Below are positions 47,139-59,400 of a stretch of DNA of 64,000 nt, in pieces. The stretch's first letter is position 1. Each line of letters opens with the position of its first letter. A model generated the notes under the pieces. That model was not told the DNA's origin. It saw nothing but the letters and a program-made list of their open reading frames with translations, and did no database searches. The DNA is from Codonopsis lanceolata (Eukaryota; Streptophyta; Magnoliopsida; Asterales; Campanulaceae): the NCBI GenBank assembly GCA_013146195.2, contig CM028382.1, positions 116,759,023-116,823,022 of the forward strand, in the 5' to 3' direction. The translations under genes were made by a program, and so were the position numbers.

Positions 47139-48180
47139 TTTGTGTTGAACTTCACCATCTGCAGTTCAGACATTCATCTCTCTGATCGCTAGTCGCTTCT
47201 CATGCAAGGACCTCAGTGATCTTCACTATTTCCTTGGTGTTGAAGTTGTCAAGCGACCAAGTGGTATCCTGCTCTCCCAGCAAAGATATATTGCCGATCT
47301 CCTTGCTCGCACGGGCCTAACATATGCTCGCCTAGTTACTACTCCCCTAGCCACTTCGCCAACTTTGACACTTCAGTCGGGCACTGCACTCACGGATCCT
47401 ACTGAGTTTCGAGTAATGGTCGGGAGTCTTCAATATATGTCTCTTACTTGCCTTGATGTCGCCTATGTCGTTAGCAAACTTTCTCAGTTCATGCATAGAC
47501 CGACTACCGAGCACTAGAATGCGGTCAAATGTGTTCTCATGAATCTTTGCGGTTATATTGATGTGGGTATTCTTCTTCATCGTCAGTCTCCTTTAGCCCT
47601 CCATGGTTCATTGATGCTGACTGTGCGGTGACAAAGATGACTACATATCCACCATTGCCTACATAATCTATTTTGACAGCAACCCGATCTCTTGGAGCTC
47701 AAAGAAACAATGCACTGTTACTCGCTCCTCGACTAAAGTTGAATACCGGGCAGTGGCTGCCACTGTTGCCAAAGTTCGCTAGATTATGTCTCTCCTCGGT
47801 GAGCTTGGTATCACCTTCTCGACTCAACCTGTCATTTATTGTGACAATATGGGTGACACTAACATGTGCTCCAATCTAGTCTTTCATACTCACATGATGC
47901 ATGTGATCATGGATTTTCACTTCATTCGGCAACAAGATCAAGATGGGTTATTACGGGTCTCTCGTGTCTCTTCGGCTGATCAATTGGTCGATGCCCTTAC
48001 CAAGTCGCTTGCTCGCCAGCGCTTCCATCAATTACTTCATAAGATTGGTCTTTCCTCTCAAGTGTCCATCTTGCGAGGGCATATTAGAGAATGATATATT
48101 TATTATTTATTATTTATTTATTGTAATTAGTGTTTAGTAGTTAGTACCTTGTATAGTTCTTTCCTTATTATATTCATGAT
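47139..48180 (+). pseudogene. Ty1/copia RT end, RNase H and start of 3' LTR
   Basis: Translation across frames gives DLSDLHYFLGVEVVKRPSGI, LLSQQRYIADLLARTGL, VGSLQYMSLTCLDVAY and VVSKLSQFMHRPT, then SSTKVEYRAVAATVAK and the frame 47786-48094 with PVIYCDNMGDTNMCSN and SSADQLVDALTKSLARQRFH. This is the end of a copia RT and its RNase H (the ADxLTK motif). Stops occur at TEH* and elsewhere. After the coding end, ATTAGAGAATGATATATTTATT (split here as ATTAGAGAATGATATA at 48085) starts a region matching, in inverted orientation, the LTR at 49403-49615; it breaks off near 48180. Confidence 0.8.
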
Positions 48181-48199
48181 GAGTACAAAGAGAACATTA

Positions 48200-49388
48200 G
48201 GCAAGGCAAATGTGAGTGATGGTGTGTGAAGAAAAAAGAACCAGTTTTGGAGATAGTTAACCCTGTACTATCACCAATGACCATGTCGACGGTGCCCGCG
48301 TAGTCGAGTCCAGAGAGAGGTTGCCTAGGTCGCTAGTGACATGGTGGGAGTCACCAATAAGTCAACTCGGTGTTCCTATGTCTAATGTAGTCGCAAGATG
48401 TGCCCGTGGTTTCCAGCCACTTGTCGAGGAGGAAGTAGCAACTTGGGGCGTGGTGGCGACCAGTTGGTAATTTGGGCAGCGAGCAACAAGTGTGACCCTG
48501 TTGTCGGCAGTCTTTTCACTTGCCGAAATAAGGTTGTTGTGGCCGAGGAGCTGGTGTCGTGTTGTGTAAAGAAAGTTGCCGAGCATGCGAGATTTTATTC
48601 CTCAGAGTAGCAGGATTGACAGAAGCAAGGTGCGAGAAGGACGCGAGTTGAGACTGCTTCAAGAGCAGCTCGCGATTGATGAGGTTTTTATGAAGTTCAT
48701 CAAATGATATGGGGGTGTCCTGACCTTCAACCACATCAACAATGTGGCGGTAGCCATCGTCCAAACCTGTGAGGAAGATCTCTATGAGATCCTCATGGTC
48801 GAGGGGTTTGCAGAGGGCAACGAGCTCATCAGCACGACCTTTGACGGACTGCATGTAGTCGGAGATCGACTAAGTTCCCTTGGAAGCTTGCTTGAGACAT
48901 CCTTGATTTGCTTGATATGACCGTGAGTTGGGTGAGTATATGTGTAAGCAAGGGTTTGCCATGCATCACAAGTAGTGGCGGCCTGTTGGATCAAGGGGAC
49001 CATGGGAGCAAAAAGGAAGTCGACAAGAGCACCAACAAGAGTTTGTCCTGCCTAATCCAAGGTTAGTAGTGCAACTGGGTGTTGGAACGTCCTTGAATGT
49101 TTGAGCATCCTTGGCGAGGGCGGCGGTAGGCGGACATGAGTGTGACCCATCTACAAATTTGTAGAAGTCATAGCCAATAAGGGTTGCTTCAACTTGGAGT
49201 TTCCAAGCGATGTAGTTGGTGGATGTAAATTTGGTGATATTATGGTGAGAGATGTTAATGAGATCAAAAGTTTGGGTTGGATCTACGAGGTTTTTATGGT
49301 GAGAGTTTTGTTGCCGTTAGCCATAGAGGCGGGAGAGTTTGGGTGGTGGCGACGACAAGAAAAAGAAGGTAAGAAGGGAAGTTTTAAG
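48200..49388 (-). pseudogene. Ty1/copia gag to protease start, inverted relative to neighbour
   Basis: On the minus strand the protein reads CDAWQTLAYTYTHPTHGHIK, MQSVKGRADELVALCKPLDH, EDLIEIFLTGLDDGYRHIVD and NLINRELLLKQSQLASFSH, a UBN2-type copia gag. A zinc-knuckle remnant (CPNYQLVATTP) follows, then DSHHVTSDLGNLSL, a degraded protease DSGASHH region, at about 48290-48345. Frame breaks and stops occur throughout. The fragment ends near 48200, facing the plus-strand copia fragment. Confidence 0.8.
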
Positions 49389-49615
49389 GCTTTGATACCT
49401 TGAAGAAACTGATAAAGTTTGAGAATAATGACATAACATTTTTATTGATTGAATTACATATTTATATAGGGAGTTACAATTAAGGTTACACTAGAAGTGT
49501 TGTATAAGAAACATTTACAATAAAAGAAACATAATAAGAAAATAACTATACAAGGTAGTAACTACTGAATATTAATTACTATAAGTAAATAATAAATAAT
49601 AAATATATTATTCTC
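49389..49615 (-). repeat. Copia primer-binding site and 5' LTR
   Basis: On the minus strand AGGTATCAAAGC (49389-49400) is a two-mismatch form of the initiator-tRNA-Met site TGGTATCAGAGC. Upstream of it on the minus strand is a short LTR (about 49403-49615) starting near TATTAGAGAATAATATATT and containing the CCTTGTATAGTT block also found at about 48150. The same LTR sequence at 48085-48180 is in the opposite orientation. Confidence 0.7.
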
Positions 49616-50870
49616 TAATACTTTGATCAAAATGAATTAAACTGGTTCACTCCAATTTGATTCAACCTTACTCTTATATGATTTGTTGTGGAGCAGGTTT
49701 CCTGTAAGATTGTTTTACGGATCATAATTCGTAAAACGAAATCTTACTCTTTTACAGCTCAACCCGCTGATACACGATAGATCGGATAAAGATAATCCGT
49801 TTTATAAAAAAATATCCGTAAGACTATCTTACACACGTTTTTGTCTTTTTTGTGAGTTAATGACTTTATGCCGGTCATACCAAATGGAAGTTATAATTTA
49901 TTACAACCTTTTAACTTTACATTAAGTGTAGCATTAAATAAAAAGATTTGAAGGAAAAAACACAAAAGATAAATGGGGAAATTACAGGAATCTATAGAAT
50001 CTGATATAAATTATCCTTATTGCCCAAATGGTTGGATTTCCCATGTAATCTTCTTATGCGAATGGTAATTTTGGTAATCTTAAGTTTTCCTTTGACCCAT
50101 TTAGCTTTCTCTTTATCTTTATTTTTAATCTCTTACAAAAAATTCACATAACCAAAGTCAACAAAAATCGCGAAACCCAATATACCCAAAAGGGTTTAGA
50201 TATAAGAAACTTGTTCTTGAGAGATTATAAGTTGACTCGTTATCACCTTAAAGACCAAGAGTAAAGATTTACACATTGAGCATTTTCACAAAGTGCAAAT
50301 TTTTTTGGGTATGTTTGCACGGTAATTTCGAAGTTGGTTTTTAAATTTTTGTGTTGTAATAATTGAGAAAAAAAGTAAGAGATAAATAGATAGAAAATGG
50401 TGGGGTCATAAAGAAAGAAAGTAAAAAATAAAAAAACCAAAGTCTTAAAAGGAAAACAAATAGTTCATTATTTGATTTTGAGGTGTTTCACTTTAAAAGT
50501 TTATTTTCAAAATTTATGCTTAAAATTTTATAACATTTCATTTTTACCCTCCACTTTGTATTATAAAGCACATATTACTTGTGTTTACGTATTTTTGTAC
50601 ATATGACTAGCTCCAATGTTATTAATATATATAATAATTATATTTTCAAATAGGAATTTTTTGTGTGAAACAAAATGAGTATATTATTGTCGTGATCCTT
50701 GGGTTTGTGGGGCATGACAAAAGAGGATTCATGTTGCAAATAATTGGAACAAAAATTGAGTTAAGTTGAGTTTTATTCCTTTCTTTACGTTTGAAAAAAA
50801 CATATACAATGATATAATAGTTAATTCGTTCAAGTTTAAGTTATCTAAAAGTTTAAAAATAACTGTCATT
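49616..50870. other. Gene-free spacer
   Basis: Ordinary AT-rich intergenic DNA; no coding frame, paired repeat or RNA gene recognised. Confidence 0.6.
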
Positions 50871-52521
50871 TTATTTGTATGGTTAATATAACGAATTTAT
50901 TTTTAAAGATATTTGGTGAAAACACTTGTAAACTAACTAAACCACATGAATGATTTGTATGCTAACATAATTACTTCATGTTATAGGCCTAAGCTAACCA
51001 AAATGTTAAAGACAACGGTCAATTTTGTCGATATTCTCGATAACAAATTTAACTGTAAATACGCATTACAAAAATATATAAACCATAGCACGTGAATTTG
51101 ATATTTAATATAGGGGAAAACAAGGCGAACACTGATTACGTGCTTTTCACGTTGTCCTCCTCTTGCATTTATCATCTACTAGTTTATAAAGCCTCGTTGC
51201 TTGATCTACTAGTTACAAGGCGGAACTTATTACGTGGTTAATTTTCACGTTATCCTCCTCTTGCCTTTATCAATTATCATCTACCAGTTCATAAAGCCTC
51301 ATTTGCTCAATCTACGTCTATTATAAGAAGTTGATTTAAACATCTTTTTTCGCATACCTTCCAAAATCCGCTCTTAATCGGCTATATCAACAAAGCTATG
51401 ACAGAAAACTCATACAACCGTGCTATCGCCAATATTCCTATCTCAGTAGTTTGGAAAAATAATATCCCGACATAAATGACTGTATTCTTAAAAACATTTT
51501 ATTTGTATAGTTAATATGATGAATTTATCTTTAAAGATACTCGGTGAACTCACTTGTAAACTAACTAAACCACATGAATGATTTGTATGTTACCATAATT
51601 ACTTTGTGCTACGGGCCCAAGCTAACTAAGGTGTTAAAGACAACTATCAATTTGCTGATATTGTCAATAACGAATTTAACAGTTAACACACGTTACAAAA
51701 ATATATAAACCATGACACGTGAATTTGATATTTAAAATAGGAGAAAACAAGGCGGGAACTTATTACGTGGTTTTCACGTTGTCCTCCTCTTGCCTTTATC
51801 ATCTACTAGTTATAAAGCCTCGTTGCTTGATCTACGCCTGCTCCAAGAAGTTGATTTGAGCATCTTATTTCTTATACCTTCCAAAATCCACTCATAATCG
51901 ACTATATCAACAGAGCTATGATAGAAAACTCATACAACGTGCTATTGCCAATATTTCTATCCCAGTAGTTTGGAAAAATAATATCCTACCATGAATGACT
52001 GTATTCTTAAAAACATTTTATTTGCAAGGTTAATATAACAAATTCATATTTAAAGATACTTGGTAAAACACTTGTAAACTAACAAAACGACATGAATGAT
52101 TAGTATGTTAACATAATTGCTTCGTGTTATGGGCTCAAGCTAACAAAAGTGTTAAAGACAACAGTCAATTTGCTGATATTGTTAATAACGAATTTAACTG
52201 TTAACGCACGTTACAAAAATATATAAACCACAACACGTGAATTCAATATTTAAAATAGGGAGAAATAAGGCGGGAACTCATTACGTGGTTTTCACGTCGT
52301 CCTCTTCTTGCCTTTATCATATACTAGTTCATAGAGCCTCATTGCTCGATTTACGCCTATTAGAAGAAGTTGATCTAGGCATCTTATTTCTCATACCTTA
52401 CAAAATTCACTCCTAATCGGCTATAGCAAGAGAGATACGACATAAAACTCATACAACGTACTATCGGCAATCTTCGTATCCGAGTAGTTTGGAGAAAGAA
52501 TCCCCGGCCATGAATGATAGT
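50871..52521. repeat. Three tandem repeat units with ACGT-core motifs upstream of the gene
   Basis: Three direct repeats lie head to tail: about 50871-51480, 51481-52000 (520 bp) and 52001-52521 (521 bp). Each starts near ATTCTTAAAAACATTTTATT (or its degraded form in unit 1), and a partial copy of that motif closes unit 3. Each unit has a CACGTG box (51089-51094, 51716-51721, 52234-52239), and about 45 bp later a pair of inverted ACGTG/CACGT half-sites 5 bp apart (51138-51152, 51765-51779, 52283-52297). Unit 1 has an internal duplication with one extra pair (51232-51250). CACGTG and ACGTGG are the cores of plant G-box and ABRE sites. No coding potential. Confidence 0.8.
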
Positions 52522-53040
52522 ATTCTTAAAAACATTGTAAAATCAACAAACAAAATGGATAAGATGTCATTGCTCTCCATTTTCATTTTCATTTTCAACA
52601 TTCAGAACTCAAGAAAGGAAACAGAGCAAACAACTAATTGCATTGTAATTTGCTAAACTCCATTAGCAAGAGGGTAGCCACTAATCACAACACAGATATA
52701 ACCAAAAATAGAGTAAGAGGGAAAGGCTAACCCAAATTAGCATATATATTTTTTCAAATTTTGGTTTCCACTATAGAGAAAGAGAGAGACCATAATGATG
52801 GAGGGAAACCCTCAAATCCCAATAATAACAATAACCATCCTGGGAATTTACAAAATCCCGCCTCTCCTACCGGTTGTAGAAGAAGACCGACTTTGCCCAA
52901 TTACAAAAATCGAAAATTAAAACACTGCACAAAAAAGAACAGAAAATAGAAAAACGGCACTGCCAAATCCAAATCGAAAAGTAAAATCAAACAAACAAAC
53001 GATACCAATCCCAACCCCCCCTCTCTTCACTTTCTCTCTC
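52522..53040 (+). promoter_or_regulatory. Proximal promoter region of the IDM1-like gene
   Basis: This non-coding stretch lies between the tandem repeats and the TATA box. Pyrimidine-rich (CTCTCTTC ACTTTCTCTCTC) sequence directly precedes the TATA box at about 53020-53040; CT-rich patches of this kind are common near plant core promoters. Confidence 0.5.
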
Positions 53041-53047
53041 TATAAAA
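53041..53047 (+). promoter_or_regulatory. TATA box of the IDM1-like gene
   Basis: TATAAAA after a CT-rich stretch, followed within 30-40 bp by a CT-rich region where transcription would start (about 53065-53080). Its distance to a spliced leader and start codon fits a core promoter. Confidence 0.7.
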
Positions 53048-53148
53048 CCCCCACACCTGTCTCCATCTCTCTCTACAAAAACCCCCAAATTCCTCAATTG
53101 CTCACACACACCTGATTTTCAGAACTATACACACTGTTTCCTGCACGC

Positions 53149-53184
53149 ATGTCCCGATTGACCCTCTCCGGCGTTCGGTTCTGA
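53149..53184 (+). promoter_or_regulatory. Upstream ORF 1 in the 5' leader (11 codons)
   Basis: ATG at 53149 opens a frame encoding MSRLTLSGVRF and stops at TGA 53182-53184, all within the first leader exon. It would be met by scanning ribosomes before the main start codon and could lower translation. No evidence of conservation could be tested. Confidence 0.6.
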
Positions 53185-53196
53185 TCTCCTTCTCAG

Positions 53197-53432
53197 GTAC
53201 ATCCTCTTCGTTTCTCTTTTGATTCTTCCCAAATTTATGTTTTATTCGTTTTCTGTTGATTTTTTTTGGTAAAAGAGTTGTTCTTTTTTGAATTGTATAT
53301 CTGAATTTGATCATCAATCTGTTTCTTGTTTTACTTGGTTTTAATTTTTTTTTAATTATGTTATGTTAGTTTTATTTTTATTTATTTTTTATCATGAATT
53401 TATTTATTAATATATATATTTTTGAATTCAAG
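53197..53432 (+). other. Predicted 5' UTR intron
   Basis: CTCAG|GTACAT at 53196/53197 is a good donor, and TTTTTGAATTCAAG (ending 53432) is a reasonable T-rich acceptor. Removal of this 236-bp AT-rich stretch joins the leader to the exon that contains the start codon. Leader introns are common in plant chromatin genes. Confidence 0.65.
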
Positions 53433-53450
53433 ACTAGTGTTTGGTGTTGA

Positions 53451-53459
53451 ATGAGATGA
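53451..53459 (+). promoter_or_regulatory. Minimal upstream ORF overlapping the main start codon
   Basis: The string ATGAGATGA contains an upstream ATG (53451) with one sense codon and a TGA (53457-53459). The main ATG is at 53456-53458 in another frame, so stop and start overlap. The arrangement could act as a start-stop element whose termination allows reinitiation, or simply compete for initiation. Confidence 0.7.
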
Positions 53460-56400
53460 AAGAAGGCTTGAGATCAAGTACTCTGTCAAAGAGACGGGGA
53501 GTGAAGACTGATTTTGTGAAAAAGAAGGGTGCTGATCGGTGTAAAAATGGGTTAAATATGAATTATGCTCCATCGGGCTTGTTTAATGATTCTTCTCCGT
53601 CTTTATTAAGAAGAAAAAATGAGAAGGAAAGTCACTATGAGCGTGTGGAATGTGATCAGAATGCTGATACTGGTTCTGGTAAGAGTGATGATGCTGACTG
53701 TAATGCTGATAGGGGGGAGGACGGTTTGTCCTTGATTTCAGGTGGATTGGGCTCTGTTAAAGATTCGGTTTCCAATCCTGGAAAAGATTTTGGGGAGAGG
53801 GGTGACCATGAGCAGGTTGCCTGCAGCAAAGATGCTGATGTTTATTTTGTGGGTGTTGATATTATTGATCATGGTGTTAAAGGGGAAAAGCAATTGCCAT
53901 TGGTGTCAAATGGTCTGGATCCTGGTTTTAAAGATGGAATAAAATCATCACCGTTGATTCATAAAGATTTAGTTACTATTATAGATTCAGCTGTGTTTGT
54001 GTCGGAGGGGAAAGTCGAGGATTATGCAACTGGGTATAAACATGGCAAAAATGCTGGCGTTGATGTCTGCATGAACCCCAGAAACAGTGATCATGTTGTT
54101 CCCAGCAATGGTGATGAGGAGAAGGACTCTTCCTCTATTTTGGGAAACTCACAGCTGTCTAATGAAAATGTGGATGCTTATGTTGATGCAGATAAAAGTA
54201 GACAAGAGCGCGGCCAGCGGAGTTGTAAAAGAGAAAATGTGGAGTGTCCAAGGCAGGAGAGTACGATCGATACTGATGTTGATATGATGAAGATAGGCGC
54301 ACCTTTGACTTTATATGATCTGGAATCTCCCCAAGATTCAGTTATTTGTTCGTTGAAAGGAAACTTCGTGAGAAGTGTGAATGGGCCTGAATTGTGCATG
54401 GAAAATGAAGATGGTGAATTGACTATCAATGCAAAAGGAGAGGCTAGTGCAAATGCTGATGAAGCTGCGCCTGAGCTTAGCAAAGGTCGGCCAGGGGAAA
54501 ACGAGAAAATCGTTGACAGGTTAATGAAGGGTGATTCCGCTGCCAACAAATGTTTTAAAGAGGAGGGAATATCATCTCCGGCCTCAATCACCCTGGATTC
54601 CGCTCAAGATTCAGCCGTCTCCAACACTGAAATTAAAGTTGAGGAGACAAGTGGGTCTCAACACATGGACTGCCTCAAAGATGCTGAAATTGGTGCCGAT
54701 GATGTTACTGTTTCTGACAGTGATATCAAAGCCACTGCTGAGAGTGATGAAGGCATGGTTAGGCTCGAAAAACGTAAAAGAGGGAGGAAAAGGAAAAAGG
54801 TGAATAATGAAGTTGGAAGAAAGAAAGTCAAGGGGGGTGAGCCTCAGGTTACCAAAAGGGTATTGCGGTCAGGGACAATGACAACGACTGGTGGTAATCA
54901 GGTGATTGATAGCGGAATTAATGGGTGTGTTCTGGGTGGAAAAAGGAAGATGAATACCAATTGTCCATACCAGATTGAGCTTCATACAGAAATAGATGAA
55001 AGCGATCAACAAATTCAGAGGCCAGGAAAGAAAGCAAAATGTCGTGGAAGACCCCCGAAGGTGAAGGAGGAAGATGTCCTGTCACAGGTGATTCACGAGG
55101 ATGAAATGAAGGATACAGTGGTGTCCAGCAAATTCAAACGTCGTGGAAGACCCCCGAAGGTGCAGGGGGAAGTTGTCCTGTCACAGTTGATTCACGAGGA
55201 TGAAATGAAAGATACAGTGGTGTCCAGCAAATTCAAACGTCTTGGAAGACCCACTAAGGGGCAGGAAGAACTTTCGGCATCAATAGTGGTTCGCAAGAAT
55301 GAAGTGAAGGATACGGTAGTGCCTAAGATAGTTAAACGACGTGGAAGACCTCCTAAGGCACTGGAGGAAAATTTGGCTTCCCAGGTGATTCACAAGAAAA
55401 AACCGAAGGTTCTGGTGGTGTCTAAGAAACTAGAACGACGTGGAAGACCTCCGAAGGTACCGGGGGAAGGTTTGGCATCACAAATGATTCACAAGAACAA
55501 AGTGAAGGATATGGGGGTGTCTAAGAAACTAAAGCGACCTGGAAGACCTCCCAAGGTGCTGGGGGAAAATTTGGCACCACAGGTGGTTCATAGGAATAAG
55601 CTGAAGAGTTTGGTGCCCAAGACACTAAAACGCCTCGGAAGACCACCCAAGGTGCTCGGAGAAAATTTTGCTCCTCATGTGAGTTGCAAGGACGAATCAA
55701 TGGATATGGTGTATGAGGATAGCAGTAATCGATTAAAGGTTGAAGGCATCATTGACAGTAACGATGACAAGGTGCTGAAGGAAAGTGGAATATCAGATGT
55801 CCTTAATGACAACAAAGAAAAGGTCAAGGGGTCCAAAAAAAGCAGTGAGCAGGCAAAGACTGAAGATGCTGGTAAGGGTCATAATGCTGGAAACAGCATT
55901 GTTAAGAAAAAGTTGAAAAGGAAGAAGCCCAAGGTAGAAGTTGAAATGGGGCGTAAGGGACAAAAGCAGTTAGTTAGAGATCAAATAAATAATATGATCG
56001 TGAATGCTGGATGGGAAATTGATTATAGAGCCAGGAAAACAAAGGATTACCAGGATGCAGTATATATTGACCCTAAAGGATATACTCATTGGTCTAGCAC
56101 CAAAGCTTACAGGCGTCTTAAACAAAGAATTGAAGATGGAGTTGCTAACTGTAGGGAAATTGCTGCATTCACTATAATACCTGAAGAGGCCTTTAGTACG
56201 CTTTTTAGGCACACTAATAAGGAAAGGCCGAGGAAAGGTAAGAAGGCAAGCAAACTGGGGAAGGGTACAGGTCAGACTAACAAAGGAACTACTGGGAAAG
56301 TGCGAAAAAAGAATAAACTTGGTAAAAAGGGCAAAGATGGAGCAAAGCAGAAAGCGAAACTGAAAGGAGACGAATCTCACTGTGAAAAAGAAGTTGCATC

Positions 56401-59400
56401 ATCACTTAGAGGACGATCAAAGCCACGTCTGTTGGCTCGTAGCTCTGAGAAAGGGTCGAATCTAGATAGTGATGGGTTTATGCCGTTCGGCGGGAAACGC
56501 AGTCTTCTTTCCTGGATGATTGATTTGGGAACTCTTTTGCCAGGTAGGAAGGTGCATTATGGCAGCAGTAAAAGGAAAAAGAATAGGTTTGAGGGCACAA
56601 TTACCAGAGATGGAATTCATTGTGGTTGCTGTGAGGAAATCATATCTACTTCAGATTTTGAGTCCCATGCCGGTGGAAAACTGGGTCAGACATTCAACAA
56701 TATATTTCTAGAGTCTGGAACATCTCTTTGGCAGTGCATGCTTGATTCATGGAGGAAAGAACAGGAGTCTAGGCATATTGGATTTAATATAGTGGATGTT
56801 CGCGGTGATGACCCCAATGATGATACATGCAACATATGTGGAGATGGTGGCGACTTGATCTGCTGTGATGGTTGCCCTTCGACATTTCATCAAAGCTGCC
56901 TGGATATCCAAGTATGGACACAACGCCTTATCTGATTTCATACTTTAAATGATCTCCTTATGCTGCACCTTTATTAATTTATAGTATAATGGCCTTATCT
57001 GATTCCATGAACAACAAATTTGGCATGGTTTGTCATAAATATGCATATTGTCATAAAATGATAAAAGTCCGGAATTAATATGCTAGTAAGTAGACTATAT
57101 TTAGTTAAAAACTTCTTGATTCGTATTTTTGATCTAAAATCAGTTGGGGTCAGCCTTTGGTAACCACTTGGTGAAATCTACATTGACGTGCCAGAGGGCA
57201 AACAATGACTGGTTGAGTTTTTGGGTCAGTGTCATGAATGTCATCTTTGCCTGTCTCAAGCATGGTAGCATACTTATCCCAGTTTTATTGTCAAAATGAG
57301 GTAAAAAATACAGCCAAATTATGTGAAAAGGATGAATTTTTGAACATAAACTTTTAGGAGTTTTTAGCTTCTTATGTTCCAAAGAAGAAGTTGTAATGCA
57401 GATGTTGTGGGAACTGCAACTTGAGCCAAAAGCAAACTCAAGTTGCAGAAGTGCAGAAGATGTACCCACATGCTTTTTTTTTTTGATAAGTAATATATAA
57501 ATAGAATGAGCGCCAAAAAAGGTGGCGCGTCCTTTGTACACGGCCGTAAACAAAAACAACTATACAATGCTAAAATTATCCACAAAATCCACGTAAGAAT
57601 ATCCTATATGCTCTGCTTCAAAGCACCATTGAAAGAGGGTAAGCAACATATAATTCTTCAACTGATCCACCGACCGCTCTATATTCTCAAACTCTCTGCT
57701 GTTTCTTTCGCTCCATGTCGTCCACCAAACACCCAAAGGGGCAGTCTCCAGAATGGGATTTCTCCTCCTCTTAAACAACGACCACCCCATGAGCAGGTCT
57801 TTAACAGTTCTGGGCATCACCCACGGAATACTAAAAAACCCCAACACCAAATCCCAAAGAGCCTTCGCAACAGGACAATGTAACAAAAGATGGTCAGCAC
57901 TTTTGCCATTCTCTTTAGCCTTTACACATGTAGCACCAGTCAATGTAAACTTTCCTTCTCCGTCTAAGATTATCACCGGTAAGGATGGCGTTGTGGCTGG
58001 CTTCCCATGCAGAAAAGGCAGCATGGCTCGGAGCATTGGATTTCTAGATTACCTTCCACGGGAAAGAAGAGTCCTCTCCATCCGAAAGAATTAGATTATA
58101 GGACTTAACTGAAAATGTATTATTCCTTGAAGCAGCCCACCTTACCTTATCTGGTCTGATGGAGTCTATTTGTTGCGAATAAAGAAGAGCAAACAGATTT
58201 TCGCTAGATTCCAATTCCCAATCTTGGAGGTTCCTGCAAAAAATAGGGTTCCAAACCACTCTACCATGGTCCACTTCCAAAACCGAATTCACCAAACTAT
58301 CTTTGTCTGTTGCCAAATTATACCAGTTAGGAAACAACCTCCAAAGCTCCACATTCCCACACCAAGAGTCCTTCCAAAATCTAACTCTCGAACCAGCGCC
58401 AATTTTAAAAGAAATGTTCCTTGCAAGCAGATCTCACCCTTTACAAATACCTTTCCAAACTCTTGAACCAAAAGGACATGATATATTATTCGGAAGCCCT
58501 TTGCTGTGTTTTGTGACCCGTGGCCATCTGAGATTCTACATGGAGCAAGTGAAAGTTAGATTTTGGGCCAGTTTTGAGACAAATCTTTATCTTAGGTTTT
58601 TTGGATTTTGAAGTAAAAGATTGCTGCCCTCGTAATATAAGATTCTCAGCAGTGTTTCTCTTTCATCATGTGCTAAAATTTATAAAGACAGGAATACCCT
58701 CTCTAACTATAGACATTAAAATGTGTTGTCTTGTGATTTTAGTATGGAAACTGAGTTAATATATTTCTCTGCATTGCAGAACTTCCCTTCTGGCAAATGG
58801 CACTGTGTATACTGTTCGTGCAAATTCTGTGGAATGGTTGCTGCGAGTACCCCTCCAACAGATGATAGCCATGATACGCTTGTCCAGGAAAGGCTCATGT
58901 GTGATTTGTGTGTGGAAAAATGTATGTACTAAAATTCTCATTACCTTCAAATTGTAAAGACGGTCCTTTCTTCATTTATTTTAGTTTTTCTTGGTATTGA
59001 ACGACTTTTACTTGTTGCAGTCCACCCACTGTGCATCCAGGGGGAAGTGGCAGCGAATGTGGATTCTGGCTGCCCGTCCTTTTGTGGATGGAAATGCCAA
59101 GAGGTATAGTCAATAGTGGCAATTTCATGTATCGTACTCTAAAAGATTGCCTTGATATTACCGTAATATAGATCTGCCATAACAAAAGCAATATGTTTCA
59201 TGCCTAATCATATAGCGAGTAGGTGTAACTATAATTTTCAAGTGTTGCTGACGGCCTGTTACTTCTTCATAATAACTGATGGTGGTGGATAACTTCACAA
59301 TTGACAGCATGCTGCATAATGCTGCAACTCTATACTAAAGTTTTACTTAAATACAAGGCAGAGACCGAAGGATTGCCATTATGGTAGTAGAAAGTAGGTG

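Noticed and set aside
50871..52521. CRISPR-like array
   Set aside because: Units are about 520 bp with diverged, non-identical interiors in plant nuclear DNA; no short repeat-spacer pattern.
54178..54591. 137-residue minus-strand frame and other antisense frames in the IDM1-like gene
   Set aside because: Shadow frames of a coding exon; no domain, and the sense frame is continuous with conserved motifs.
55970..56380. 136-residue minus-strand frame across the conserved block of exon 1
   Set aside because: Antisense shadow of Lys-rich coding sequence (reads as Phe/Leu-rich), not a membrane protein.
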